64,000 nucleotides of DNA from Nocardioides sp. WS12. Its GTDB lineage: Bacteria; Actinomycetota; Actinomycetes; Propionibacteriales; Nocardioidaceae. The notes below the pieces were generated by a model. That model worked only from the letters and a program-made list of their open reading frames with translations. It made no database searches and was not told where the DNA came from. Positions within the stretch are counted from its first letter, which is position 1, and the number at the start of each line of letters is the position of its first letter. This document shows positions 36,738-45,181 of this stretch, piece by piece. The stretch covers positions 1,984,001 through 2,048,000 of the forward strand of contig NZ_CP053928.1 of assembly GCF_014108865.1 (NCBI RefSeq), given 5' to 3'. A program made the position numbers and the translations under genes.

Positions 36738-38117
36738 GGCCTGGATGTTGACGAACAGGGTCGACCCGTCCGGGCTGAAGGTGGTTCCTGCGAACTCGTC
36801 GCCGAAGCGGCCGACCATCCGGTTCAGTGCGATGTCCGAGATGCGACCCTGCGGCGTGAGTCCCCGGATGTAGTTGTCCTGGTCGTGGTCCTCGCAGACC
36901 ACGAGGGTTCCGCGTCGGGAGACGGTGATGTTGTCCGGGAAGTCCAGGGTGACGCGGTCCGGCGACTGGTAGACCAGACGCAACTCCTGCTCCTCGATGT
37001 TCAGGGCCCACACCTGGCCGAACCCGGTGCCGTACCCGTCGACGGAGGGATTGGTCCCGATCTGCCCTCCGCCCTGTGTGGAACAGAAGTACACCCGCCC
37101 CTTGTCGTAGACCTGGCCCTCCAGGCGGGAGAACTGGGCCGCGCCCAGGGCGATCCCCTGGGCCGCGACGTGGTTGATCGCCGTGTTGTTCGAGGTGGGC
37201 GCAACGACGCCCGGGGTGTACGGGAAACTCGGGTCCGGGTCGTCGATGTCCACCCACTCGACGGGGAACACGGCGTTCTTGGACTGGGCCTCCACCAGGA
37301 GTGCGTTGTCGATGCCTGCGACCTTGAGCATCTGCAGTTGCCCGCCGTCCTCGAGGCGTCCGACGTCCATGGGGTGGTGGGGCGGGAGGTACCGGTAGAA
37401 CCCGGACGGGAATCCGAAGTTGTCCTCGGTCAGGTAGAGGTGGCCGTTGACGGGATCGAAGGAAACGGCCTCGTGGGCGAAGCGTCCGGCGGAGCGGATC
37501 GGTTCCGCACTGGCCACGCCGTTCAGTGGTACCTCGAAGACGTAGCCGTGCGGCTTGGTCAGCGCGATGTTCGAGGCTCCGGTGAAGTCCGGGCCGACGT
37601 CGGGGCCGTTCACCGTCTCCTCGCACGTGACCCAGGCGCCCCACGGCATGATCCCGCCCGAGCAGTTCATCTGCGTGCCGACGAGGCTGGCGAAGGACGA
37701 CTCGACGGTGCCGTAGTGGTCGACGTCGATCGTCGTCGTACCTCCGCCGGTCATCGGGTCGTACACCGGCGCCGTCGAACTGAATGCCGGAACGGGGCCG
37801 TTGACCTCGTGGTTGCGGATCAGCGTCACCCGCCCGTCCGTGCCCGCAAAGGCGCCCATGCCGTCGTGGCGGCCGGGGAGCAGCGTCTTGTCGGTCAGTT
37901 CCACCGGCGTGGACGTGTCGTGGAAGGACCGGTAGCTGAAGCCCGGTGGGAGGTGGAGGCGCACGACGGTGTCGCGCAGGTCGGCCACCGGCAGCAGCGG
38001 GTACTTGGGCTTGGTCGGCTTCGCGGCCCCGGCGGGGCCGGCCACCAGGCCGGCGAACGGTCCCGCGATCGAGACGGCGGCAGCGGACCTGAGCAGGCTT
38101 CGGCGTTCCATGGGCAT
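36684..38117 (-). CDS. PhoX-family phosphatase, Tat-exported
   Basis: This 477-residue protein belongs to the PhoX (DUF839) family of calcium/iron-dependent phosphatases. A twin-arginine signal (MERRSLLRSAAAVSIAGPFAG) is followed by VRLHLPPGFSYRSFHD, MGAFAGTDGRVTLIRNHE, WVTCEETVNGP, RFAHEAVSFDP and VVCEDHDQDNYIRG, all positions of the PhoX propeller. ATG at 38117 follows GAGGAG by six bases; an ATG at 38156 has no such site. Expression is probably phosphate-controlled, but no clear Pho box was found. Confidence 0.88.
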   Translation of the reverse strand: MPMERRSLLRSAAAVSIAGPFAGLVAGPAGAAKPTKPKYPLLPVADLRDTVVRLHLPPGFSYRSFHDTSTPVELTDKTLLPGRHDGMGAFAGTDGRVTLIRNHEVNGPVPAFSSTAPVYDPMTGGGTTTIDVDHYGTVESSFASLVGTQMNCSGGIMPWGAWVTCEETVNGPDVGPDFTGASNIALTKPHGYVFEVPLNGVASAEPIRSAGRFAHEAVSFDPVNGHLYLTEDNFGFPSGFYRYLPPHHPMDVGRLEDGGQLQMLKVAGIDNALLVEAQSKNAVFPVEWVDIDDPDPSFPYTPGVVAPTSNNTAINHVAAQGIALGAAQFSRLEGQVYDKGRVYFCSTQGGGQIGTNPSVDGYGTGFGQVWALNIEEQELRLVYQSPDRVTLDFPDNITVSRRGTLVVCEDHDQDNYIRGLTPQGRISDIALNRMVGRFGDEFAGTTFSPDGSTLFVNIQASRGLTFAIWGPWSMIGL

Positions 38118-38226
38118 GGCAAGCTCCTCGGGAGGCGATCTTGCGACTGTAAGCACGGTCCAACCTCAAAGGCCACCCCCCGGATACGCTGTAGGGGCCT
38201 CATCCCTCGAACGAGAGCAGGCGCAG

Positions 38227-38430
38227 ATGAACTGGTTCACGATCACCCTCATCGTGTTCGCTGTCCTCGCGGTCGGCGTTCTCGCGCTCGAGGTGCTGCG
38301 CCCGCGGCGCAGCAACAAGAAGTTCGGTACCAGCCAGCGCGAGGTCGACCAAGGCGACGCGTTCCTCCGCGGTGGTGGCGACCTGGACAACCACCTGGGC
38401 GGCGGCGCCAGCGGCGGCGGCAGTTTCTGA
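38227..38430 (+). CDS. 67-residue membrane protein with Gly-rich tail
   Basis: One N-terminal span (FTITLIVFAVLAVGVLALEVL) is followed by a basic patch (RPRRSNKKF) and a tail ending in GGGASGGGSF. I do not recognise the family. The layout is inside-facing basic residues after the span and a free flexible tail. ATG at 38227 follows GAGAGCAGGCGC. A bidirectional terminator follows 18 bases after the stop. Confidence 0.7.
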   Translation: MNWFTITLIVFAVLAVGVLALEVLRPRRSNKKFGTSQREVDQGDAFLRGGGDLDNHLGGGASGGGSF

Positions 38431-38448
38431 GCACAGGCAAAAAACAGC

Positions 38449-38474
38449 CAGCCGGACTCCGAGGAGTCCGGCTG
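38449..38474. terminator. Bidirectional terminator before tRNA-His
   Basis: CAGCCGGACTC pairs perfectly with GAGTCCGGCTG around a CGAG loop. An A run stands before it (38439-38444) and CTGTTT after it, so it reads as a terminator on both strands between the small plus-strand gene and the minus-strand tRNA-His. Confidence 0.85.
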
Positions 38475-38481
38475 ATCTGTT

Positions 38482-38558
38482 TGGGGTGAGTAACGGGACT
38501 TGAACCCGCGACATCCGCCACCACAAGGCGGCGCTCTACCAGCTGAGCTATACCCACC
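38482..38558 (-). tRNA. tRNA-His (anticodon GUG)
   Basis: Acceptor GTGGGTA pairs with TACTCAC, with the extra 5' G of histidine tRNAs (38558) opposite the C discriminator. The anticodon loop TTGTGGT gives GTG, and the T arm is GGTTCAAGTCC. The terminal CCA is encoded. Confidence 0.95.
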
Positions 38559-38619
38559 ATGCTGACTCAACCTTGCGGTCAGTCAGGCGGGGATGAGTTT
38601 AGACGCATCCCGTCCGGAA

Positions 38620-39255
38620 CTAGGAATTGGTGCCCTTTCCGGGTGTCCCGAGCCCGGTCAGCGAGCCGCCGTACCGCGCCGCGGCCTCCTTCGCGGCGGC
38701 CGCGTCGGGGCCGGGCAACGGCACGAAAACCGTGTCGCGGTAGTACCGCAGTTCCTCGATGCTCTCCTGGATGTCGGCGAGCGCACGGTGGTTGCCACGC
38801 TTGGTGGGTGCATTGAAGTACGCCTTCGGGAACCAGCGCTTCGAGAGCTCCTTGATCGAGGAGACGTCGACGATCCGGTAGTGCAGGAACGCGTCGAGCT
38901 CGGACATGTCGCGCACCACGAAGCCGCGGTCGGTGGCGACCGAGTTGCCGGCGAGGGCAGGGCGGCTGTCCGGTGTGCAGTGCTCGCGCAGGTACGCCAT
39001 CACCTGCTCCTCGGCCTCACGCAGCGTCACGCCGTTCTCGAGTTCGTTCAGCAGGCCGGACGTCTCGTGCATGTTGCGCACGAACTCGATCATCTGGTCC
39101 AGCGCCTCGGCAGGCGGCTTGATGATGACGTCGACACCCTCCCCGAGCACGTTGAGGTCGAAGTCGGTCACCAGGGCTGCGATCTCGATCATCGCGTCGT
39201 TGACGAGATCGAGCCCCGTCATTTCACAGTCGATCCAGACCAGTCGTTCGTTCAC
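38620..39255 (-). CDS. orn: Oligoribonuclease
   Basis: This 211-residue DEDDh exonuclease degrades two- to five-base RNA fragments and, in bacteria that use cyclic di-GMP, its linear product pGpG. Motifs are LVWIDCEMTGLD (Asp-x-Glu), TSGLLNELENGVTL, AGNSVATDRGFV (Asp) and the final GNHRALADIQESIEEL (His and Asp). GTG at 39255 gives the usual N-terminus VNERLVWIDCEM; the frame extends further upstream without family features. tRNA-His follows 61 bases after the stop on the same strand. Confidence 0.96.
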   Translation of the reverse strand: MNERLVWIDCEMTGLDLVNDAMIEIAALVTDFDLNVLGEGVDVIIKPPAEALDQMIEFVRNMHETSGLLNELENGVTLREAEEQVMAYLREHCTPDSRPALAGNSVATDRGFVVRDMSELDAFLHYRIVDVSSIKELSKRWFPKAYFNAPTKRGNHRALADIQESIEELRYYRDTVFVPLPGPDAAAAKEAAARYGGSLTGLGTPGKGTNS

Positions 39256-39322
39256 GAGGGTGCACCCTACGCCGTACCTCCTTCTCAGGACTCGCTCAGC
39301 GGGTGCCACTAACCTCGGGGCC

Positions 39323-39838
39323 GTGAACCGAACCGTGCCCATGACGCTGCCCTGGGCGGGGCTGCTCGCCCGGTTGGTGACGGGCGGCGTGTGGATCGTG
39401 GCGGGTGGTCTGAAGATCACCGAGCCGGACGCGAGCATCGCGGCGGTGCGTGCCTACCAGCTGCTTCCGTCCTCGGTCGCCGAGGTCGTCGGCATCGCGC
39501 TGCCCGCGGTGGAGGTGGTCATCGGCCTCGCGCTGGTGGCCGGCCTGCTGACCCGCGGCGCCGCGGTCCTCTCGGCGCTGCTGTTCGTCGCGTTCATCAT
39601 CGGCATCGCGTCCGTGTGGGCGCGGGGGATCGAGATCGACTGCGGGTGCTTCGGCGGCGGTGGTTCGAAGGCGGGCGCCACCTCGGACTACCCGTGGGAG
39701 ATCGCCCGCGACGGCGCCCTGCTGGCCGCTTCACTCTTCATCGCGTCGGTACGACGAACCCGACTGGCGCTGGATTCCCTATTGTTCGAAAGGCGCTCGG
39801 CCCCGGTTGCCGACGTCCCTGAAGGAGCTGAGAACTGA
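39323..39838 (+). CDS. MauE/DoxX family redox-associated membrane protein
   Basis: This 171-residue membrane protein has four spans (LLARLVTGGVWIVAGGLK, VAEVVGIALPAVEVVIGLAL, GAAVLSALLFVAFIIGIASV and ARDGALLAASLFIASV). A Cys pair occurs in EIDCGCFGGGGS. MauE-type proteins are thought to exchange disulfides with an extracytoplasmic thioredoxin-like partner. The stop shares a base with the next start (TGATG), and that gene encodes such a partner. GTG at 39323 is chosen over a longer frame that overlies orn. Confidence 0.88.
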   Translation: MNRTVPMTLPWAGLLARLVTGGVWIVAGGLKITEPDASIAAVRAYQLLPSSVAEVVGIALPAVEVVIGLALVAGLLTRGAAVLSALLFVAFIIGIASVWARGIEIDCGCFGGGGSKAGATSDYPWEIARDGALLAASLFIASVRRTRLALDSLLFERRSAPVADVPEGAEN

Positions 39839-40575
39839 TGTCCAACGAGAACTCGAAGGCCACGGCCCGAGCCAAGGCTGCCGAGCTGCGCGCCGAGCAG
39901 GCCAAGCGTGAGAACCAGCGCCGCCTCCTCACGATCGGCGCCGTCGTCGCCGCCATGGTGCTGATCGTCGGCGGTGCCATCGGGATCAGCCTGCTGAATA
40001 AGAAGGACGTCAAGGCCACGCCGGCCGGCTCGAGCGACTACGGCGTCAGCATCGGCGAGGAGGGTGCGCCGCACACGGTCGTCATCTACGAGGACTTCCT
40101 CTGCCCCTACTGCGGAGCACTGGAGTCCGAGACCCGCGGCGATCTGGAAGACCTCGCCGCTGAGGGCAAGGTCCTCGTCGAGTACCGCCCGTTCAACCTG
40201 CTCGGCGCCGAGGGGCGCACCTACTCGATCCGGGCCACGAACGCGTTCGCCATCGTGCTGGAGAAGTCAGGCCCCGACGTGGCCAAGAAGTTCCACGACC
40301 TGCTCTTCGAGAACCAGCCCTCGGAGGCCAACGCGGACGCCGAGGCGCCGAACGACGACATCATCGCCCTCGCGGTCGAGGCCGGTGCCACGGAGTCCGA
40401 CGTCCGTGACGGCGTGGAGAACCTGTCGCACGCCGACTGGGTCACCAAGGCGACGGACGAAGCCCGCAAGGCCAATGTCCAGGGCACGCCCACGATCCTC
40501 CTCGACGGAGAGGTGTTCGACGACGGCCGCACGGTCCAGGACCTTGCGGACAACCTGATCGCGGCGCTGGACTGA
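39838..40575 (+). CDS. Membrane-anchored DsbA family thiol-disulfide protein
   Basis: This 245-residue protein has a charged N-terminal helix (residues 7-28, rich in Ala, Lys, Glu and Arg), one membrane span (LLTIGAVVAAMVLIVGGAIGISLL), and an outer DsbA-like domain. The active site is FLCPYCGALE (CPYC), with an inserted helical domain and the cis-proline loop QGTPTILLDG. It fits the actinobacterial DsbA-like oxidoreductases that help fold secreted proteins. It is coupled to the MauE-type protein, which may reoxidise or reduce it. Confidence 0.93.
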   Translation: MSNENSKATARAKAAELRAEQAKRENQRRLLTIGAVVAAMVLIVGGAIGISLLNKKDVKATPAGSSDYGVSIGEEGAPHTVVIYEDFLCPYCGALESETRGDLEDLAAEGKVLVEYRPFNLLGAEGRTYSIRATNAFAIVLEKSGPDVAKKFHDLLFENQPSEANADAEAPNDDIIALAVEAGATESDVRDGVENLSHADWVTKATDEARKANVQGTPTILLDGEVFDDGRTVQDLADNLIAALD

Positions 40576-40578
40576 GCC

Positions 40579-41616
40579 ATGTCCGACAGCGCCCTCGCCG
40601 GATTCATCGCCGGCCTGCCCAAGGCCGAACTCCATGTCCACCACGTCGGGTCGGCCTCCGAGCGGATCGTGTCCGAACTGGCTGAGCGCCACCCGGGCAC
40701 GGTGCCCTCGGATCCGGTGTTGCTGAAGGAGTTCTTCGCCTTCCGCGACTTCGCCCACTTCATCGAGGTGTACCTGGCGGTGGTCGACCTGGTGAAGACG
40801 CCCGAGGACGTCCGCTACCTCACCTACGAGATCGGTCGCGAGCTCGCCGAGGGCCAGTCGGTCCGGTATGCCGAGCTGACCTGCACGCCGTACACGTCGG
40901 TCCTGCCAGACGTTCCGGGCAAGGGCATGGCCATCGAGGCCTACACCGAGGCGATCGAGGACGCGCGGATTGCGGCGGAGCGTGACTTCGGGCTCGTGCT
41001 GCGCTGGATCTACGACATCCCGGGGGAGTCCGGCCTGCCTGCGGCCGACGCGACGCTCGGGTTCGCGCTCGATCACCGGCCCGAGGGCTTGATCGGCTTC
41101 GGTCTGGGTGGTCCGGAGATCGGGGTGCCGCGCGAACAGTTCGCGCCCCACTTCGCGGCGGCCCGGTCCGCCGGACTCCACTCCGTCCCGCATGCCGGCG
41201 AGACCACCGGTCCCGAGACGATCTGGACCTCGATCCGTGAACTGGGGGCCGAGCGGATCGGACACGGTACGTCGGCGGCAGGTGATCCCGAACTGCTGGC
41301 GTACCTCGCCGAGCACCGGATCCCGCTTGAGGTCTGCCCGTCCTCCAATGTCGCGACCCGCGCCGTCGCCACCCTCGCCGAGCACCCGCTGCCGGTCTTC
41401 GTCGATGCCGGTGTGCTGGTCACCATCAACTCCGATGACCCGCCGATGTTCGGCACTTCCCTCAACCGGGAGTACGAGATCGCTGCCGACCTGCTCGGCC
41501 TGGACGCGAGCGGCGTGGCCGACCTGTCCCGTGCGGCCGTCAGCGCTTCGTTCGCCCCGGACGACGTGAAGGTCAGCCTGTTGGGTGAGATCGAGGCGTA
41601 CGCCAAGGTCGACTAG
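40579..41616 (+). CDS. Adenosine deaminase family protein
   Basis: This 345-residue zinc enzyme has the metal-binding HxH in KAELHVHHVGSASERI, the His and Glu in SVPHAGETTGPE, the second His in ERIGHGTSA, and the closing zinc/substrate Asp pair in VTINSDDPPMFG. Together these are a complete adenosine-deaminase active site. The HHVGS variant in place of HLDG is seen in an actinobacterial subgroup whose substrate might be another 6-aminopurine. It lies three bases after the DsbA gene and ends at a strong terminator. Confidence 0.9.
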   Translation: MSDSALAGFIAGLPKAELHVHHVGSASERIVSELAERHPGTVPSDPVLLKEFFAFRDFAHFIEVYLAVVDLVKTPEDVRYLTYEIGRELAEGQSVRYAELTCTPYTSVLPDVPGKGMAIEAYTEAIEDARIAAERDFGLVLRWIYDIPGESGLPAADATLGFALDHRPEGLIGFGLGGPEIGVPREQFAPHFAAARSAGLHSVPHAGETTGPETIWTSIRELGAERIGHGTSAAGDPELLAYLAEHRIPLEVCPSSNVATRAVATLAEHPLPVFVDAGVLVTINSDDPPMFGTSLNREYEIAADLLGLDASGVADLSRAAVSASFAPDDVKVSLLGEIEAYAKVD

Positions 41617-41637
41617 CCGCGAGTCCAGCAAGCATTC

Positions 41638-41678
41638 AGCCCCGCGGAACTCATACTCCCGCGGGGCTACTGCTCTTT
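41638..41678 (+). terminator. Rho-independent terminator after adenosine deaminase gene
   Basis: AGCCCCGCGG pairs with CCGCGGGGCT (10 pairs) around an 11-base loop and is followed by CTGCTCTTTT. It lies 22 bases after the stop of the deaminase gene. Confidence 0.9.
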
Positions 41679-41723
41679 TGTACGACGACCGCGGGCCGCG
41701 CCGGGGGAGGCGCGCCGCGCGGA

Positions 41724-41773
41724 GAGTTGGGCGGGGGAGAGTGACCCATGGGTCACTCTCCCCCGCCCAACTC
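41724..41773. repeat. 50-bp perfect palindrome next to tRNA-Arg
   Basis: From GAGTTGGGCGGGGGAGAGTG through the centre GACCCATGGGTC to its inverse complement, all 50 bases are self-complementary with no spacer. It ends nine bases from the 3' end of tRNA-Arg and could terminate that minus-strand gene. The add terminator has already stopped plus-strand transcription, so a doubled terminator or a REP-like element are both open. Confidence 0.85.
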
Positions 41774-41782
41774 GGTGATGGG

Positions 41783-41856
41783 TGCCCCCGGCAGGAGTCG
41801 AACCCGCAGCCTGAGAGGTAGAAGCTCCCTGCTCTATCCAGTTGAGCTACGGAGGC
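41783..41856 (-). tRNA. tRNA-Arg (anticodon UCU)
   Basis: This is a 74-base tRNA with acceptor GCCTCCG/CGGGGGC, D arm AGCTCAACTGGATAGAGC, anticodon loop CTTCTAC (anticodon TCT) and T arm GGTTCGACTCC. CCA is not encoded. It reads the rare codons AGA and AGG. Confidence 0.94.
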
Positions 41857-41911
41857 AGTGCTTCGAGGATATCGGTGCCCTTCGGCGTGGTGAATTTCCC
41901 TCCTGCGGAAT

Positions 41912-41928
41912 ATACCCCCTAGGGGTAT
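41912..41928 (+). promoter_or_regulatory. CsoR-type copper operator
   Basis: ATACCCC-CTA-GGGGTAT is a perfect dyad with 7-base arms. It agrees with the ATACCCC/GGGGTAT pattern of CsoR-family (copper-sensing) operators. It lies 34 bases before the ATG of the DUF4396 gene. CsoR releases DNA on binding Cu(I), so the operon should be copper-induced. No csoR gene is in the window. Confidence 0.75.
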
Positions 41929-41962
41929 GGTTCACTGGGTACTCACACGGAGAGGAACGCCC

Positions 41963-42451
41963 ATGAAACCCCGCAACGTCCTGGCCGCCAACGCAACGCT
42001 CCACTGCCTCACCGGTTGCGCCATCGGCGAGATCCTCGGCCTGATGATCGGCACCGCGATCGGGCTCACGACCGGTCAGACGATCGTGCTGGCCGTCAGC
42101 CTCGCGTTCGTCTTCGGCTACCTGCTGTCGTCGCTGCCCCTGATGGGTGCCGGCATGCGGTTCGGCCAGGCCCTCCGCCTGGTGCTCGCGGCCGACACCA
42201 TCTCGATCATCGTGATGGAGGTCGTCGACAACGCCGTGATGGCAGCGATCCCCGGGGCCATGGACTCCGGCCTGGTCGACCCCGTCTTCTGGCTCGCCAT
42301 GATTCTCGCCCTGTCGGCGGCGTTCGTGGCCGCGTTCCCGGTCAACCGCTACCTCATCGATCGCGGCAAGGGCCACGCCCTGCACCACGCCCACCACGAT
42401 CACGCAGAACATTCAGAGCACGACCAGCACTCCGGAATGGAGCACCACTGA
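41963..42451 (+). CDS. DUF4396 membrane protein with His-rich tail
   Basis: This 162-residue protein has four predicted spans: CLTGCAIGEILGLMIGTAIGL, IVLAVSLAFVFGYLLSSLPL, ALRLVLAADTISIIVMEVVDN and FWLAMILALSAAFVAAFPVN. The first has a Cys pair (HCLTGC). The cytosolic tail is a dense metal-ligand stretch, HALHHAHHDHAEHSEHDQHS followed by GMEHH. With the CsoR-type box upstream, this strongly suggests copper handling, though DUF4396 has no assigned function known to me. ATG at 41963 follows GGAGAGGAA. The stop shares a base with the next small gene. Confidence 0.85.
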   Translation: MKPRNVLAANATLHCLTGCAIGEILGLMIGTAIGLTTGQTIVLAVSLAFVFGYLLSSLPLMGAGMRFGQALRLVLAADTISIIVMEVVDNAVMAAIPGAMDSGLVDPVFWLAMILALSAAFVAAFPVNRYLIDRGKGHALHHAHHDHAEHSEHDQHSGMEHH

Positions 42452-42591
42452 TGAACGTCAACACCCTTGCCGCCGGCGTGATCGGCTTCCTGCTGGGAGG
42501 CCTCGTCGTTTCGACCGCCGCCTCGCTCGAGGACGACGACAGCAAGTCGCCGAGCCACGGTTCCGGTCACGCGGTCGTCAGCACCCGCTGA
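42451..42591 (+). CDS. 46-residue single-span protein coupled to DUF4396
   Basis: ATG at 42451 overlaps the DUF4396 stop (TGATG), so it is translated with it. It codes for MNVNTLAAGVIGFLLGGLVV and a tail with an acidic cluster (SLEDDD) and histidines (SHGSGH). One membrane span is predicted at about residues 7-24, with the tail probably outside or inside as a metal-binding segment. I do not recognise a family. Its place in a CsoR-box operon suggests a role in copper response. It converges on the malic enzyme gene with a three-base gap. Confidence 0.7.
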   Translation: MNVNTLAAGVIGFLLGGLVVSTAASLEDDDSKSPSHGSGHAVVSTR

Positions 42592-42594
42592 GGT

Positions 42595-43983
<1,389 letters not shown>

Positions 43984-44053
43984 GGGTCGAGTCTGGTCCC
44001 GGCAGCGGGTTACTTGGAAGTCAGTGCGGAAAATGTTCATACTGGTCACACTG

Positions 44054-44069
44054 CTGGACAGGTGTCCAG
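44054..44069. promoter_or_regulatory. Dyad operator candidate upstream of the LLM oxidoreductase
   Basis: CTGGACA-GG-TGTCCAG is a perfect 16-base dyad with 7-base arms, 20 bases before the start of the LLM oxidoreductase gene. Its size suits a TetR-family repressor. No TetR gene is in the window, so the regulator is unknown. Confidence 0.5.
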
Positions 44070-44089
44070 TTGAGTGTCATGCTGCGCCG

Positions 44090-45181
44090 ATGATGTCCGA
44101 GATCGGCTGCTACGGACTGGCCGGCCACACCGAGTCCCCCCGCGACCTCCTCGACGAGGTGCGCCTCGCCGAAGACCTCGGCATCGGGTCGGTCTTCCTG
44201 TCCGAGCGGTTCAACGTCAAGGACGCGGGCGTGCTCGCGGGTGCCGTCGCGGCGGCGACCGAACGAATCGGCATCGCGACCGCGGCCACGAACCACAACA
44301 CCCGGCACCCGCTGGTCACCGCGACCCTCGCCACATCGGTCCACCGGATGAGCGGCGGCCGCTACGCCTTCGGTCTCGGCCGCGGTTTCGATCTGCTCTT
44401 CGACGTCATGGGACTCCCGCGCGTCACCAGTGCGCAGATGGCCGACGCGATCTCGATCTACCGCCGGCTCTGGCGCGGGGAGGCCTTCGGTCACACGGGA
44501 CCCGCTGGCGACTACCCGTACTTGTCGCAGGACCCCTCCTTCAACGAGGACATCCCCGTGCTGATGATGGCGATCGGCGACAAGTCGCTCCGGCTCGCCG
44601 GCCAGGTCGCCGACGGAGTGGTCCTGCACACCTTCTTCACCGACGAGACGCTGGCGCGCGCGGTCGCCACGATCCGCGGTGCGGCGGCAGACGCTGGTCG
44701 CGATCCGGCATCGGTGCGGATCTGGTCCGTGCTGGCCACCGTGGAGGAGTCGATCTCGGAGCAGGATCGCCTCCGCAAACTCGTCGGGCGGCTGGCCACG
44801 TACCTGCAGGGGTACGGCGAGGTCCTGGTTCGGGCCAACGGTTGGTCGCTCGACGACCTCCAGCGGTTCCGGGACCACCCCTTGGTGCAGGGCTACCCGG
44901 GCGCGTTCGACGCGATCGGGACGGTCGAGGAGCTCGGCCGGCTGAGGGACGAGGTGCTTCCTGCCGAGTGGTTGGCGGCTGCTGCCAGCGGCTCTGCCGA
45001 GAACTGTGCGCGACGGATCCAGGACCAGCTCGACGCCGGCGCCGACTCGGTGGTCCTGCACGGGGCAACGCCCGCCGAGCTCGCGCCCGTGATGAAGGCC
45101 TGGGCGGCCGTGCGCGATCCCGCCCTCGACGCGCTTCCCGTCAATCCCGGTTGGGTGCGCACGCCGGGGGCCGGGCGATGA
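44090..45181 (+). CDS. F420-dependent LLM-class oxidoreductase (TIGR03857-like)
   Basis: This 363-residue luciferase-like TIM-barrel protein has EIGCYGLAGHTESPRDLLDE, an FLSERFNVKDAGVLAG block, TAATNHNTRHPLVTATLAT and YAFGLGRGFD. These are typical of actinobacterial F420-dependent flavin-like oxidoreductases. The redox substrate is unknown. The family is often paired with a phosphotransferase gene, as it is here (coupled by ATGA), and often found near steroid or lipid genes. The start is taken as ATG 44090; the next codon is also ATG. Confidence 0.87.
   Translation: MMSEIGCYGLAGHTESPRDLLDEVRLAEDLGIGSVFLSERFNVKDAGVLAGAVAAATERIGIATAATNHNTRHPLVTATLATSVHRMSGGRYAFGLGRGFDLLFDVMGLPRVTSAQMADAISIYRRLWRGEAFGHTGPAGDYPYLSQDPSFNEDIPVLMMAIGDKSLRLAGQVADGVVLHTFFTDETLARAVATIRGAAADAGRDPASVRIWSVLATVEESISEQDRLRKLVGRLATYLQGYGEVLVRANGWSLDDLQRFRDHPLVQGYPGAFDAIGTVEELGRLRDEVLPAEWLAAAASGSAENCARRIQDQLDAGADSVVLHGATPAELAPVMKAWAAVRDPALDALPVNPGWVRTPGAGR

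Noticed and set aside
36684..38169. Upstream ATG (38156) as phoX start
   Set aside because: It adds a non-signal stretch before the twin-arginine signal and lacks a ribosome site, while ATG 38117 has GAGGAG at the right distance.
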